A DNA stretch of 64,000 nt from Cynocephalus volans (GCF_027409185.1 NC_084462.1:40992679-41056678), one strand, 5' to 3'; shown: positions 48,004-61,448, counted from the first letter of the stretch. Numbers and translations are program-made. The notes: a model not told the origin generated them from the letters alone.

Positions 48004-48468
48004 GATTATTATTCTGTAAATAGCATGAACTCATGCATTAAGGCTCTGCTGGGTAGTCTCTGTCACAGGTGGGTGTCCTACCTGTCCTCTGTCTGCTCCA
48101 CCCCCTCTGTTCTGAGCCCAAAGAGGCTGACCCTTCTGACACACCCTCTCCTGCTGCCTTTGAGTTATGCTCAGCCAGAGGGAGGCCCCGACAGCAAATT
48201 AAAGAGCAGGAAGAGAGAGGGCTTTAGGTAATGACTCCCCTTGTTCCCTACCTTTCTCACTGCAGGGCTTCTATTCTGTGATATTACTGGGGTTTCTTTT
48301 GTCTAAAGCCAAAGCTTCTTCCCCTTGACTTCAGCTCCTACAAATTCTAGAATCCTGCCTCTCCCTTTGGCCCTTCAAATGTGGTGTTTGTGATACCTCC
48401 TGCAATTATTAAATATTACTTATGGATCTATTAAAACTGCTCCCACCTCTGCTAAGAATTTCTTTGTC

Positions 48469-48629
48469 AAACTCTCTTTAAGGGCCAAGCCCGTGGCGCA
48501 CTTGGGAGAGTGCGGCGACGCTCCCACCGCAGGTTCGGATCCTATATAGGAATGGCCGGTGCACTCACTGGCTGAGTGCCGGTCACGAAAAAGAAAAAAA
48601 AAGAAAAAAAAAACAAAAACTCTCTTTAA
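48469..48629 (+). mobile_element. CYN-like SINE with 13-bp target-site duplication
   Basis: Starts GGGCCAAGCCCGTGGCGCAC. Contains GGATCCTATATAGGAATGG and GCACTCACTGGCTGAGTGCC, with an AAAGAAAAA tail. Direct repeats AAACTCTCTTTAA lie at 48469-48481 and 48617-48629. Confidence 0.95.
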
Positions 48630-51600
48630 ACTTTCTGTTAAATCCTTTTGAAATTGCCGTCTGTTTCCTGCCTGAATCCTATCTGAAAGAAATGCATCGG
48701 ATTATTGAAAGTTAAAATGAATAGCATGAGAAGGTAAATGTAACATTGAATTCAGGAGCAGTGTCTAATCAAATATCTCCATGTCCGATATCAATGACTC
48801 ACCATGCAAATTTTCAAAAGTGCTTATTAAATACTCTGGGACATCAGTTTCTTCATTTATCAAATAAAGTTATTGGCTAAACACTTTTAAGTCCCCTTTA
48901 ACTGTCTACTGAACATTAAATTAACTGAAGAAAAATATTATAGCAAGACAGTATGAGTGTTTGCTGTCTTAACTTTAACAAATGTTACAGAGACCTACTA
49001 ATGTCTTGGGAGAACTTGTCTCCAATTTGTCCCTCCAATCTTGTGTTAGCATCATATTTCACTGTCCTTGCCATTGTTTCATGTTATAAATTTCATGTTA
49101 TAACTAAATATATATAAAATCATGAGAAGAGTGAAATCGTTTTACATTTTGCAAATCTCTGTAATGCTTGTGTACATGTAAGATAGCTGGATTCTCTTCT
49201 GCATGTAGCCCATTCTAACATGTTTTATAGTTCAACTATGTAAAGAAAATCTGGTTTTATGCAGACAACTAGATTGAAAATTTAAGAGCCTTTTCAGATA
49301 ATTGTGGATATTATTCTTTGATACAATGTGAAAATTTGACAAGTGGTCACTTCTTAAAGGTTAGTTTGAATAAGGAATCTGAAACCATGGCAATGTATAT
49401 TTTCTACTTTGTTATATTAAAATTCATTAGTCTATCTTGTACTTTAAATGGATCTTTCCCAGATGAATGGTTTTATAACATCTTGTGCTGATCATCTAAG
49501 TAAATACCAGTTCACAGAATTATGCAGCTCTTTCACATATCAAAAATCTTATTCATAAATGTATTGTGGAGATTATAACATACATAGATATAAAATATAT
49601 AACAATTATCGCCCAAAGGACAGGAAGGGAGAAATGAAAGTATACCCTTGTAAGATTCAACAACTTAATTGTAGTGGTATGATATTTTTTGAAGATGGAC
49701 TGTGAGAAAACTGTTGAAAATTCCATCTACATGTGTAGTTTTATCTATTTCTCCTATCCATTCTAACAATTTTTGCTTTATCTAAAAATAGATCTATTGG
49801 GTATGTTATTGGGGTTCAAAGAATAATACCCCAAAGCTTTGGAATGGTAAGTACTTTGATCTAAAGGACACTGGAAGTCCTCAGGAGCAGCCTCAGAACC
49901 AAGGTCTCATCAACATTCTCCTGCGCTCCTGTCTCTTGCCCTTCATTCTTTCCAAAAACTAGTGACAGAAATCAGAATTCTTCTTCCCCAAGGTAGGTCA
50001 CAGAAACTAAAATTTACCCAATGCCAGCCATAAAAATCTAGAATATTACTCTAAACTTACCCTTTCTGTCTGGGAGCTGAACATAAAGAAATTCTCTGAC
50101 CTACCTTTCCAAATAGTAGTTTATAAGACCCTCGTTCCAGAGGGGTCCTGCCCTATACTCGGAAGGAAGGAATGCTACACAGAAAGGCCAAGAAGGCTAT
50201 GAACAGACAGGGACTTGCTGGGTTTCCCACCTCAGTCTACCAGCATTAGATCATACCTTTTTTGTTCAATCCTACTTCTACACAGCAGCCCATCCTTCAT
50301 CAAATCTAAGCATAAAAACGAACAGTTTTCTCCATATCCTCAGGTCTTCATTTCTGAAGGCTGAAGATTGTTATATCCTACTTATAAATTGCTCTATCAC
50401 TATGAAACTTTTCTCTTATCCATGGTAACTTTTCTTGTCCTAAACTCTACCACAGCAGCTATTAATGTCACTACTCCAGGTGCCTTATGAATAGTGTTTA
50501 CATAATGTACAATTTTGCATCCTTTTAGATTTAAATTATGTATTCATGTTAAAAGTGGTTTTCCTGCAGAAAATTTATAGTTGAGCCCTTTTCTTCGTCT
50601 ATGACGATTTCCTCCTTGCTTCCCGAGTTTAAGCCATTTATATATAATGCAGTTATCACCATAATTGAGTTTAAATATGCCATCTGATTATTGTTTTCTA
50701 CTTGTGCTTTTGTTCTTTGCTCCAGTTTTTGCCCTTTTCCTACCTTTATTTATATTAATCTAATACTTCCTAGTACAGCTTTTTATTGCCATGGCTGGCT
50801 TAATTTCATCTTTTTTTTTTTTTTTTTACTTCTGTCACAGCTCTAGGGCTTACAAAATGCATCTTTTTTAAAGAAACACACATTTACTAATTTCAAATAA
50901 ATATACTAATATAAAGACTAATAATATTAAACTGATTTAATAGTTTTAAGTTTTATTTAATAATTTTAAAATGTTCTTGTTTGTGTAAAATATCTATTTG
51001 CACTGCATTAATTTTAAGAAAGTTTAATTAATAATCTTGTAGTGTTACTTAACTTAGGAAATTATAGAAGCATTTAAGTACATATTTTCACAAATGTCAA
51101 ATTAGTACAGCAATAAAAATTCATTACACTTAAATAATTTTATTAATATGTAAACTCATTTTAATACTTTTACTTTCTTTTGTAGGGGAAAGAAATATCT
51201 TTTTTCCCCATTTTAGGTTCATGACTGAGGCCCCTATAACAAAAGACAGATTAACAAGAGAAAAGCATACAAATTTATTTGATATAATTTTTATGTGACA
51301 CAGGAGCCTTGGGAACTGACGACCCCAAAAAACAGGTACACTGGTGTATTTTTATGCTTAGGTTTGATGCAAAGTGCACAGTTGTGGAGAAATATGATTG
51401 GAGATGATCTAATGATAATAAACTGTGGAAACTTAACAAGGCTTGTTTGTTCTGATTCTTCTCTGTGTCCCTGTGTATTCAGAGATAAGGATGTTCCTTT
51501 CCTCAGGGTATAGGAAGGGCATTTCTAGACTAAGAGTGTTAAGACCTGCTTTAAGGGAAAAGGGTGAGAGGACAGAGTGAGCTTCTTAGATTTTTATAAT

Positions 51601-54109
51601 GCATTTCAGGAGGGAAGGGTGAGAGGATGTTTACAATGAACTTCCTGTTTCTGCTGTTTTCTCAAATGCCAAGATGCCATATACTAGGGTAGCATGTTCT
51701 GAAACTAACCACACAAACAAAATTCATTTTATTCTAAGCAAAACCAAACATAATTAAGCAGTAAATTTCTGACAAGTTTATTTGGGGCTGACAATGAAGT
51801 AATGGCTATAGCAAATATCAAAAACTATTTTGCACCCAAACTCAAGTTACAGATGAAACTTGTGCAAATCCAGACCAAAGCTGTGCTCAGATTTATATAA
51901 TTGAAAGATGTAAGAGCTAGTGATCAGAAACTGAAAGAATAAAAATAACCCAACCTGAATTAGCCCAGAACACAGAGAGCAATAGTAAAAGCACAGAATT
52001 ACAAGGCAGAAGGAACACTAAACAAAGACTTTTCAGCATTGTCAAAGATGTCACAAAAACATTCTCTCTGTGGGGCATCTATAGCCATAGCTAGTCTTGT
52101 ACTAATGGAATAACAAAGCATAAAAGTCATGAGAAAAGAACAAAAGGTGCAACTTACCAGAAGACATGTGCTCAGTATGTAAAACCCAAAGAAAGATACG
52201 GCCATGACTACATGCTTCAAAAAGTAGAACATCAATCTATGACTAGGGGGAAAAAGCAAATAATTCAGAGAACATTTTTTTAAACAAATAAAACAATGTC
52301 ACAAGAAAAAAAGCTTGATTTGCTACTATTTCCATATGGAACTCTGTGGAAAGAAAGTAGAAAATAGAAAGCTTTTATAATTTAAGTATTGATAAGACAT
52401 ACCCTCCCTCCCGTCTACTTAAGTCTTCATATTTTAAAAGAGGTTAATTTTTGTATAAAGCAGTGAGATATCACACATGAAATATTAGGAAGACATACTC
52501 CTTTCTTTAAATGTGAAGAGAACAAAATACAAGGTGGCTAAAATATTAAGAATTAACATTATTTGTATAAATGTTGAATATTTTGTATAAAATAGTTTCA
52601 TTAGTAAGTTTATTCATGTCATTAGTGACTATTCATGTCTGACAAAACATCACTAGTCTAGGCAAGTGAAAAGTGGGTGACTACTGGTAAAGGAGGTTGG
52701 TTTCTAACAGTTGAATTCACTGCATGCATTAGGAGAATCACTGGAGTGCTTTTGTGCTTTGAGTTTTAATATTGCCACGTGTGAAAACGGGGCATCGAAA
52801 AATGTGTCAAATTTGAAACAATTTCTTTCTGTCTTTCATCTGGTTTTGTCTCAAAGTTTGGGGATGCTCAAGTGAACACATTAAAACAACACGAATTTCT
52901 ATTACAGGTACATTTCAAGGTCACATACTTGCTTTGCTACTGAAGCTTGTTGAGCAGCTAGGAGAATACAGAAAGATTCAAATGCTGGCTTCTTCTAACT
53001 GGCATGGGTATAAAAGTATTTGATCACAAAGAGAAGTACAGACTCTAGAAGGAAGACATGCGATCTGAATTTGTAAAGCTTGACAACAAAATGTTTTACT
53101 GTAGTGTAAATAATATGTGTGCAGACTTTTCATTCTAATGTCAGAGACCATATTTTCTATTTAAAAAAAATAACCAGCTAAACGCCAAGTCTGCATTGAA
53201 ATTCAAACTCCATTTTCTGCCTAGGAAACTCAAAGTCCTTTTTCTGTGGTCCGCTGAGTCCCTACCCCCAGATAGTGAGGTTCAGGAAATTCAATGGTTT
53301 AATCTTAATCAGATGGTTAGAGAACCTTCTATTTTAATGCTACTCTTAATTGCATTCACATATCACATTGTATTAAATTAAATTAATTCATTCCAGCTGA
53401 AATACAGCTTTTCAGCAATTCACTATCCCAAATGAGAACAGTGTTTTAAGTTCTTGGTAAAGCCTATCAGAAGAGGAGAAACTAATTAAACTAATAATAT
53501 ACCCTTCTCCTGATACTTGAGGGCAGCATGGCAGAAGTGTTGTCTATGTGGTATGATTTTCAAAACTGTTTTAAAAATATCTTCCTCTTATCTAACACCC
53601 CTTTCAAACCATCATGATTTCTAAAAGTTCCATAGAAAACTCTCTGGGTTTAGGAATTTAAAGACCTACTATGGTCTATAAACTTAGTTTAATTGAATGG
53701 CCAAAAAACCAGTCACTGAGACTCCGGATTCTTGCCATCACCAACTAATCTTAGGAAAGACACTAAACTTCATTATCTCAATGCATAGTATATGGTTATG
53801 GTAAATAATACTTAAGAACATGTTTAGCTGTTTAGCTTAAAAATTCCTGTGAGTCTGTGATAAACCTAACAGCATGTAGGACTGTAATATTACATCAGTC
53901 ATTAACAACATGGCTTGAATCATTTGATTAGACTAGCTTAGGTTAGTTGAATGGTAAAATTGTAAGGCAGTGCAGTACAGACAGATATTACAGGAAGGTT
54001 CAGGTGAGTGGCAGGGACAGCAATTAGTATCACAAAGGAAATGCAAACCTCTCATTCTGGATCACAAAATGGCTTAGAAGATACAGAACATTATCATTTT
54101 ATTGAGCTC
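48630..54109. other. Long intergenic stretch without a recognised gene
   Basis: AT-rich DNA throughout. I found no exon with credible splice sites and frame and no CpG island. A 17-base T run lies near 50812. Scattered short open frames have no family resemblance. Confidence 0.5.
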
Positions 54110-54560
54110 TATACCTTAAAATCTCTCTCTAAATATATCTTTATATAATACGATATTGTTAACTCTAGTCATCCTGCTATGTAATTGAACACCAAGATGT
54201 ATTCCCTGGATCCAACTGTGGCTTTATACTAGTTAACCAATCTCTTACCCTCACTCCCTTCCTCCCCACCCCCCAACCTCTGGTAACCACATTCTACTCT
54301 CCACTTCCATGAGAACAGTTTTTTAGATTCCACATATGAGTGAGATCATGGGGTATTTTTCTTCTGTGCCTGGCTTATATTACTTAACACAATATCCTCC
54401 AGTTCCATCCTTGTTGCCACAAATAACAGGATTTCATGCTTTATTATAGCTGAATAGTATTCCATTGTGCAAATATATCCCACATTTTCTTTCTCCATTC
54501 ATCCTTTGATGGACATTGAAGTTGGTTCTATATCATGCTGTACCCCATAAATATGCACAG
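54110..54560 (-). repeat. Old L1 3' end, antisense
   Basis: The plus strand reads CCACATATGAGTGAGATCAT, CTCCAGTTCCATCCTTGTTG, TAGCTGAATAGTATTCCATT and CATTCATCCTTTGATGGACA, the complement of the conserved ORF2 end also seen in sense near 4570-4690. Confidence 0.88.
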
Positions 54561-54959
54561 TTAAAAATAAAATACATTAAAATAAATATATTTGTATGTG
54601 ATCATTAGGACAGTATTTTTCTCCTATGGCATTTTCTATATTAAAATACGTATCCTTTTAAATAAATAACTAATGGGACCAATCAGTCAACTAATGTGAA
54701 AAGTTGGATGCATGGATATATCTAATGAGAGGAAGACTAACAGAGTCGCCAGCCTTTTAATTGCTCAGGCCTAGAGACTGTAAGATTTTCAAGCAAGAAG
54801 CTTGTGGGAATACCTGACAATTTCAAGAGAAGTTAATTCAGAAAAACAGCTGGTATTTATTGTGAGTTAGAGAGAAAGTGAATTACACAATTCTCTAAAG
54901 GCAAATGATACTATTCTTCAATGAGAATAAATAGGGATGAGGTAGGACTGGCAACTGTA

Positions 54960-55140
54960 ACATTCTCAGGGACTGGGGGTGGTCCATTCAGGCCTCTCGG
55001 GGGCAGGGACTGGCCTTGCCTGGATCCTGCGCAGGCTGCCGGGTCAGAGCAGCTGCTTCTGGGCCTGAGGTTTTTCAGTTCCGGCCTCTCTGGGGCAGGG
55101 ACTGGCCTGGCCTGGATCCTGTGGGAGTTCAGTCATCTGT
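54960..55140. repeat. GC-rich tandem duplication
   Basis: Two copies of a GGCCTCTC(G/T)GGGGCAGGGA...CTGGATCCTG block start near 54992 and 55083, about 90 bp apart, in an otherwise AT-rich neighbourhood. They share GGCAGGGACTGGCCT and GCCTGGATCCTG. There is no coding evidence. The source may be part of a longer unknown repeat. Confidence 0.6.
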
Positions 55141-55509
55141 ATTAACTGGTTCTACCCGGTGACTCCTTTTCATTCTCAGTCTCTTCGTTTTCTTTTTACC
55201 ATTATCTACAAGAATACAAGCATGGAACTTTATACTTTTTGGAAAAAGTGAACTTCTATAATAGAAAACAGAATGCAACAAGAATATTGATACTATTATC
55301 ATAGAAAAATTTTCTATTCAACTTTCGAAATCGTTACCAATAACCAAATGTGAACTTGCATTTACTAAGAATAAGTTTTTAAGTGATGGCTCATTGAATG
55401 AATGAATGATTAATGAGTATGATACAAACAGCCAAAAGCCTACGTTCTAAGAGAGGTTTTTCAGAATACAAAAAACAGTTTACATTTCCAAAAGCAACTT
55501 ATATTTCTT

Positions 55510-55700
55510 CCAAATGTTATATTAACAAATATAATATACTGTAAAATAATATAATATAAACAATAATATAATATAATCATATATAATATAATATAATATA
55601 ATATATAATAAACAAATATATTTTTTAAACAAATATAATATAAATATATAATAATATAACATAAGCAAATATAATTTCTTCCAAGTTATAGTAAACAAAT
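55510..55700. repeat. AT-rich simple repeat (TAATA/ATATA type)
   Basis: Irregular repeats of TATAATA and AAATATAA with almost no G or C. Confidence 0.85.
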
Positions 55701-56414
55701 ATAATTGCAGGAATTTTCTATTATTAAACTTAGAATGGCCTGGGGAAAGACAAGATGTGTTGATGTTGATTTTTCTCAGTAGGAGGTGTAGAATGATTCT
55801 AGGTATGCACAGTTCAAAAGCAATTCTTTGAAATGTGAAAAAAAGACGCCAATCGAATCTAAACACATTACTCATTAAAAGAACCCCTAAACAAGGTATG
55901 CTCAATATAAATCCATGTAACCAAACTCATATTAAATTAGCATAATTAAATTTGTGATCTTTCTCAAAGCAAAGTATTTACATATTCTCACTTAAGCACA
56001 TATAAACATTTAAGGATATCTATGTGAATGTGTGAATGTTAACGTAAACAGTGTAAACCAGGCATAGAAGTTAAATAACCAAATTTAGAACATCAAAATT
56101 ACTGAAATATTTTAACTGATAATTCCAAACTGCTAAATTTATAAATATATATGTAATACAATTTCTAAAATTGGAATTCCCTGCAACAAGAAATAGCCAA
56201 CATCTTTGAAACCTACACAGCAATAAGAAATGCAAACATACTTAGAAATAAATTATTTTTTCTACATAAATTAGTGTCACTTGAAATATTTCACTCCAAA
56301 TAGAAACAAATCTTTCTACAATTAAAGCCATAAGCTTTACAGCTGGAGAATGAAAAGACAATTCCAGAGCCATTTGACACTTTGGGATGGGCAGCCTCTC
56401 ACGGTCATGGAGGA

Positions 56415-56560
56415 GCATAAGATGTGGAACAGATGATCTGGACTCAGGTCTCAGCCTAGCCACAGATGAGACGTATAATCTTAAACAAGTTACTAAGCCT
56501 CTCAAGTCCTGGGTTTCCTCATTTATATAATGGGAATCATACAGATTGCTATGTTAAATA
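56415..56560 (+). repeat. MIR SINE
   Basis: GATCTGGACTCAGGTCTCAG, AACAAGTTACTAAGCCTCTC and GGTTTCCTCATTTATATAAT give the MIR order. Confidence 0.8.
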
Positions 56561-56682
56561 ACATAATGCTGTGTTGAAAACTATAATGCACCTGAAGTCA
56601 TGTTTTAAAGTATAAAATATAATGTTAGTTATTATTATAGATATATGATTTACTATGTTAGATCTCCCTATACTGTATTTCC

Positions 56683-56789
56683 TTTTTTTTATTTTGGCAG
56701 CTGGCTGGTATGGGGATCGGGATCTGAACCCTTGACTTGGTGTATTCAGCACCACACTCTCCCAAGTGAGCTAACCAGCCAGCCAGCCC
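56683..56789 (-). mobile_element. CYN-like SINE, antisense
   Basis: The reverse complement begins GGGCTGGCTGGCTGGTTAGC, with CACTTGGGAGAGTGTGGTGC and AAGGGTTCAGATCCCGATCC, then an A-rich tail. The flanks TATACTGTATTT and TATGCTATATTT are a likely diverged target duplication. Confidence 0.9.
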
Positions 56790-57149
56790 TATGCTATATT
56801 TTCAAATCATTTGTCAAATCATTTTGTTCTTTTACAACGTATTAGAGTTAGAGTCCTTTTAAAAAACTAAGAAACCACTGTAGTAAGTCTACCTTCTTTT
56901 TATAAGTCCGCCTTTTGTCAGGACAGTTATTACAGGTAAGGATATGGCTGCCCTATTTCCCAACTTACAAAAAGGATAACTTTCAAAAAGTATAACTTTC
57001 AAAACTAATATTCTTCATCCATCAAAGTATCCATTAGTTAACGTACACCTCAGGGATTGAGATCTTATTTTCATAAGCACTGTTATACTGTAAAAACAAA
57101 TCTTACATACAATGGATCCACATAGTTAACTCAGAATGGAAAGGAAGTA

Positions 57150-57365
57150 ACGATTATGGGCATCTCCCATGTGGCAGGCATTGTGATAGGAACATTGTAG
57201 AGTTATTGTATAAGTAACCCCAAAAGCCCTGTAAATAAAGATGATGCTTATCTCCTTTTCAGATATGAAAAACTAAATCTAGTTTTTCTAGTTATATCTA
57301 GTAGATGGGAGAGTCAGAATTCTATCTCAGGTTGTCTGATTTCAAACACAGACTATGATACCAAA
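57150..57365 (-). repeat. MIR-type SINE, antisense
   Basis: ATGTGGCAGGCATTGTGATA, TATCTCCTTTTCAGATATG and GGTTGTCTGATTTCAAACAC follow the MIR antisense order. Confidence 0.65.
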
Positions 57366-57858
57366 AGACGTGAACTTTCTGTTAAATCACAAAACCAGTG
57401 TAAAAAAATAAAAGCAATTATCAGTTAAAGAGTTTGTATTACACTAAAATAAGAGAAAATACCTATCTGACAAGATTTAAAAAGTGTTCTGATTATGTTT
57501 TCATCCTATGGAAGTAGATAGTCAATAAAGGAAATGATGTTGATTGTAGCATTCTGAGGCTTAAAAAATAAACACAGAAAAAGCCTTAAAGATGTTAAAT
57601 ATATTTCAAGGATTCCTGAGGGCTATGCTGTATTCCAAATTTCTGAAAACAAAATTGAAAATTGAATTTTTTGCTGAAATAGTTATAAATTACAACAGAC
57701 CACACTTTAAGCCATCTTGGAAAGAAACAAGTTAGGAGCAAATTGGCTAAGCAGTAAGTAAAGACTTTGAGAAAATCATGATAAACACTGCATCTGGAGA
57801 CAAAAAATATTATAGCACATTTCTTTTGTGAAAATAAACATGATAAATGAAATGAAGT

Positions 57859-57864
57859 TTTATT
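57859..57864 (-). terminator. Poly(A) signal of the minus-strand gene
   Basis: TTTATT on the plus strand is AATAAA on the minus strand, 14 bases after the TAA stop codon of the exon at 57879-58130. It gives a very short 3' UTR if used. Confidence 0.5.
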
Positions 57865-57878
57865 TATATATATGAAAT

Positions 57879-58130
57879 TTATTTGAAATAACCAGATGTA
57901 TCACCTGATTTTGACGATTGCTGGTCTGTCTCATCTTCATTCACCAACTGCTGTGTTAATACCTCCTTACAACTTTCCACTATTTCAAATGCATTGTTTC
58001 TTTGGCTACTGTCACTAATCTGGCCCTTTGTCTCCATTTGGTCAGGCTCCGTTTTATGTTTCCAGGGACAGACATCACCATCCTCCTCCATATTCTGCAT
58101 ATTTTTCTTTTTCTCATGTCTTTTTTCATT
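57879..58130 (-). CDS. Last exon of an unrecognised minus-strand gene
   Basis: The minus-strand acceptor TTATTTCTTGTTAG (ending 58131) precedes an 84-codon stretch, counting the stop codon, that starts NEKRHEKKKNMQNMEEDG and ends SGDTSGYFK with TAA at 57881-57879. The composition is charged and polar (K, E, D, Q, S): a Lys-rich start, then an acidic and Ser/Gln-rich tail, probably disordered. It enters in phase 0, matching the 32-nt exon at 60520-60551. AATAAA follows closely. I do not recognise the protein. It is convergent with the TRIP11 locus. Confidence 0.6.
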   Translation of the reverse strand, partial: NEKRHEKKKNMQNMEEDGDVCPWKHKTEPDQMETKGQISDSSQRNNAFEIVESCKEVLTQQLVNEDETDQQSSKSGDTSGYFK

Positions 58131-58659
58131 CTAACAAGAAATAAAATATATTATCTTTATTAGAATGGTTATTTATATCTAAGATAGTTTTAAGTGAGAA
58201 ATCAAATAACTAAGAGCATTCTGTAACTTCAAGGGCACTGTGAGATTTCTATTAAAAAATTATTTTTGAATATATCATTAAAACATGCTCAATGACAAAC
58301 ATTCAGTAAACAAAGAATAAAGAAAGAAAACAAATATTACTGGTAATTCCACAATTTACAGATGACCACTATTCAGTGTATAATCGCTAACAGGCACTTT
58401 TATCTACCTACCCCCACACATGTAAAGATATACACCACCCACAAACATACATAAATGTGCTACTGTCTCTCTTTCTACACATATTTATGTACTTGTTGTT
58501 TTAAAAAAAAGAATTAAAGTTTTTATTTAAGAATATTTCTTTCCATATCAATTAATATATGAAGCATTTAGAATAGTGTCTCACATATAGTAAATGCTAT
58601 ATAAGTATTAGCTGTTATTATTTTCATCAATTACATTATCATTTTGAATGGTGGTATCA

Positions 58660-58990
58660 TGACTTATTTTACCAATTCCCTATAAACAGACAAAGAAGTT
58701 ATTTCCAATTTTTCACTATTATAAGAAATATTATCATCCTGTTAATTTTTTAGATTAAATTCCTAACAGTAGAACTGCTGGCTCAGTGGTAGGCACATTT
58801 CACACTATGACATAATTTATAAACTTCCCTTCAGAAAAACTCAATCAATTCACAACCCAGGCAAAGGGTTGGGAGAGTGGTATTTCTCTATATCTTCATC
58901 AACACTGCATATCATTATCAACCCCATTACATCCCTGCCAAACTAATAAATAACTATCTTCACCTTAGTGTTGTATTAATTTGATTTGAG
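58660..58990 (-). repeat. Old LINE fragment, antisense
   Basis: TTACCAATTCCCTATAAAC, TTCCTAACAGTAGAACTGCT and CTTCATCAACACTGCATATC are typical of antisense L1 in introns. It lies in the last intron of the minus-strand gene. Confidence 0.5.
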
Positions 58991-60206
58991 TATAATTTGA
59001 ATCTTTTTACTACTAGTAAAAATGAACTATTAAATACCCTTATTGCCATTTTTATACTTTTCTTTAGGGAACTGCCTGTGGTAACTCAATATACACTTTC
59101 CTATTAGATACCTATTATTTTCATAATAATTAGCAAGGGTTCTTTTTTTGTCCTATGTCACTAAGACTAGCCACATAGTCATGCAGGACTGTGTGTTCTA
59201 TGTGTCCTATTTTTCACTAGGGTTTGTTTTGTTTTCATTTTTGCCTTTTAACTTGGTAGAACGGCTCTTAAAATTGAATACATAAGATCTACTCATTTTT
59301 CACTTTCTGATTTGTGGCTTGATTGCCTGCTTTGAAAGTTTTTCCTCCTCAAAGCATACATAAATATTTAACTATAACATCAACTACTATTTTTAAGGCT
59401 TCATTTTTAAGTACATTTCAGTCTTTGATATTTTGGGAATTTAATTTGATACACAGTGTTCGATAACTTTACTTCTTTCCAAATGGTTGTTCAGTTGTTC
59501 TAATATTCTTTTCTCTCAGGTTTGAAATGTTACCTTTATCTTATACTAAATGCTCATATATAATTAGGTTTATTACTATTTGTTCCATTGATCTGTCTAT
59601 TCTGAAACCAATGCCTCACAATACCTCACCATTTTTATTATCTGTGATAAAATCAAAAGAATATTAGGTGCTTCTGTACAATGCAAATGTATTAAAGAAG
59701 GTTTAAGGAAAAAACACAAAATTTGTGTAGTAAAAAAGAAACTATATACGTAATTTGTTTTCATTTTTTTAAAGACCATCTTTATGAAATTATTGTAGTT
59801 TTAAAGCATAATAACTGTACTTTCTCCATGCCACTAATTAATTTAGAAACTTTCTATATATGGTATACTATGCTGTATACAAGTGTTGGTCACTTCTTTA
59901 TAATGTGAAAAATACAACACCAAAAGAAGTACTAGTACCTTCTAAGTAATTTATAATCATGGTACTATAAAATAATTGGCCATTATTTACAGGGCAAGCT
60001 TTATTACACACAGAGTAAATTACATTTCAAAGTGAAAAGTAAAACTTGATTTCTTTCTCTCTACCAATATTTTTAAATGAACATAAAACGAAACTTGACA
60101 GACATAATATTTGATAGGATGGAGACAAAACAATAATTCTTGCTATTAAGATGGCTCTACTGTACTTAAGAAAGCACATATTTCAGGTAAACGCAATGGG
60201 GTTAGT

Positions 60207-60415
60207 AAAGATTTCCAGGGCCGACCCCGTGGCGCACTCGGGAGAGTGCGGCACTGGAAGCGCAGCAGCGCCCTGCTGCGGGTTTGGATCCTATATAGGG
60301 ATGGCCGGTGCACTCACTGGCTGAGCATGGTGCAGACCACACTGTGCTGAGGGTTGCGATCTCCTTACTGGTCAAAAAAATAAAAAATAAAAATAAATTT
60401 AAAAAGAAAAGATTT
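60207..60415 (+). mobile_element. CYN-like SINE (extended form)
   Basis: Starts GGGCCGACCCCGTGGCGCAC at 60218. Contains GGATCCTATATAGGGATGG and GCACTCACTGGCTGAGC, then a second tRNA-like segment and an A-rich tail to about 60400. AAAGATTT occurs at 60207-60214 and 60408-60415 as a short target duplication. Confidence 0.9.
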
Positions 60416-60519
60416 AATGCAATTAACTCCCTAGTATCTCAGCAACTTAAGACCAAATACCTCACATTACCAATTATTTTAGAAAATAAAGCAATACCAA
60501 AACTATCCAATCATCTTAC

Positions 60520-60551
60520 CTGTAGAGCTGCCTCCTTCCTCAGCAGCAGCC
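60520..60551 (-). CDS. 32-nt microexon of the unrecognised minus-strand gene
   Basis: On the minus strand, acceptor GTTTCTTCCTCAG and donor GTAAGA frame a 32-nt exon. It completes a Gly codon and encodes LLLRKEAALQ before joining NEKRHEKKK in the last exon in phase 0. Both splice sites are strong for so small an exon. The predicted peptide looks helical. Confidence 0.55.
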
Positions 60552-60767
60552 CTGAGGAAGAAACAATCATCCACCTTTCCAGAGCACCTGTGTGGAAGGA
60601 GGCAGTGACAGGGAAAGAGGAATGGGGAACACACAGACAGGACCAGCAAGCCAGCCTCCACAATAAGCCCTGAGCAAATGCAGGAGGAAGCACTGGAGGC
60701 ATGGCTATGGCTGCAAGGCATTTACAACACAGCAGTGCAAACCCTGGAAACCAGCAGAAAATGAAGA

Positions 60768-60884
<117 letters not shown>

Positions 60885-61307
60885 CCTCTTAACTTCTTCA
60901 TAACGTAAATCTACAAACTAAGGTTGGTAAAATTTCTGACAATTAAAATTTAAATAAATGGTATTCACACATAGGAGAATTTATTGAAGTTTTGAACATT
61001 CTTAAGTATCCTGGGGAAACAAACAGTTTATGTATACTATAATGCATTATAAACATCTAAATATTATTGTAAAGGGATAGTAACAGCAATACAGGGACAG
61101 AGACAATGTAAATAAGAGTAAATATATTACTACCATATGCAATAAGTAACAAAAAAGAGATTTATCAAAACAGTAGTCATAAAAATCACTACATTCAAAC
61201 TTTCTTTTCATTCTAATTTAATTATGAAGTCAGACTTCCCTTCTTACACTATATTAAAAGGTAAATTTGAAGAAGAAAAAGCATTAAACCTTTAATTAAC
61301 TTCTCAC

Positions 61308-61332
61308 CTTTAATTTCTTTTAGAAATAATCT
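61308..61332 (-). CDS. Candidate 25-nt microexon of the minus-strand gene
   Basis: The acceptor GTTTTTCCAAAG and donor GTGAGA on the minus strand bound 25 nt encoding RLFLKEIK plus one base. This is exactly the phase needed to link the exon at 61449-61563 (ends phase 0) to the 32-nt exon (starts with two bases of a codon). The support is phase logic and splice motifs only. Confidence 0.4.
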
Positions 61333-61448
61333 CTTTGGAAAAACACTTTTTTGTATCTCCCTGCCTCCTTTCCCAACTCGTCACCTCCTTTCCCAACTTT
61401 CAGCATTACAACTTAAGATACAAAAATTACATTTGCCACCATTCATAC

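Noticed and set aside
55522..55905. A 127-codon minus-strand frame rich in Tyr, Ile and Leu
   Set aside because: It is driven by the AT-rich simple repeat at 55510-55700.
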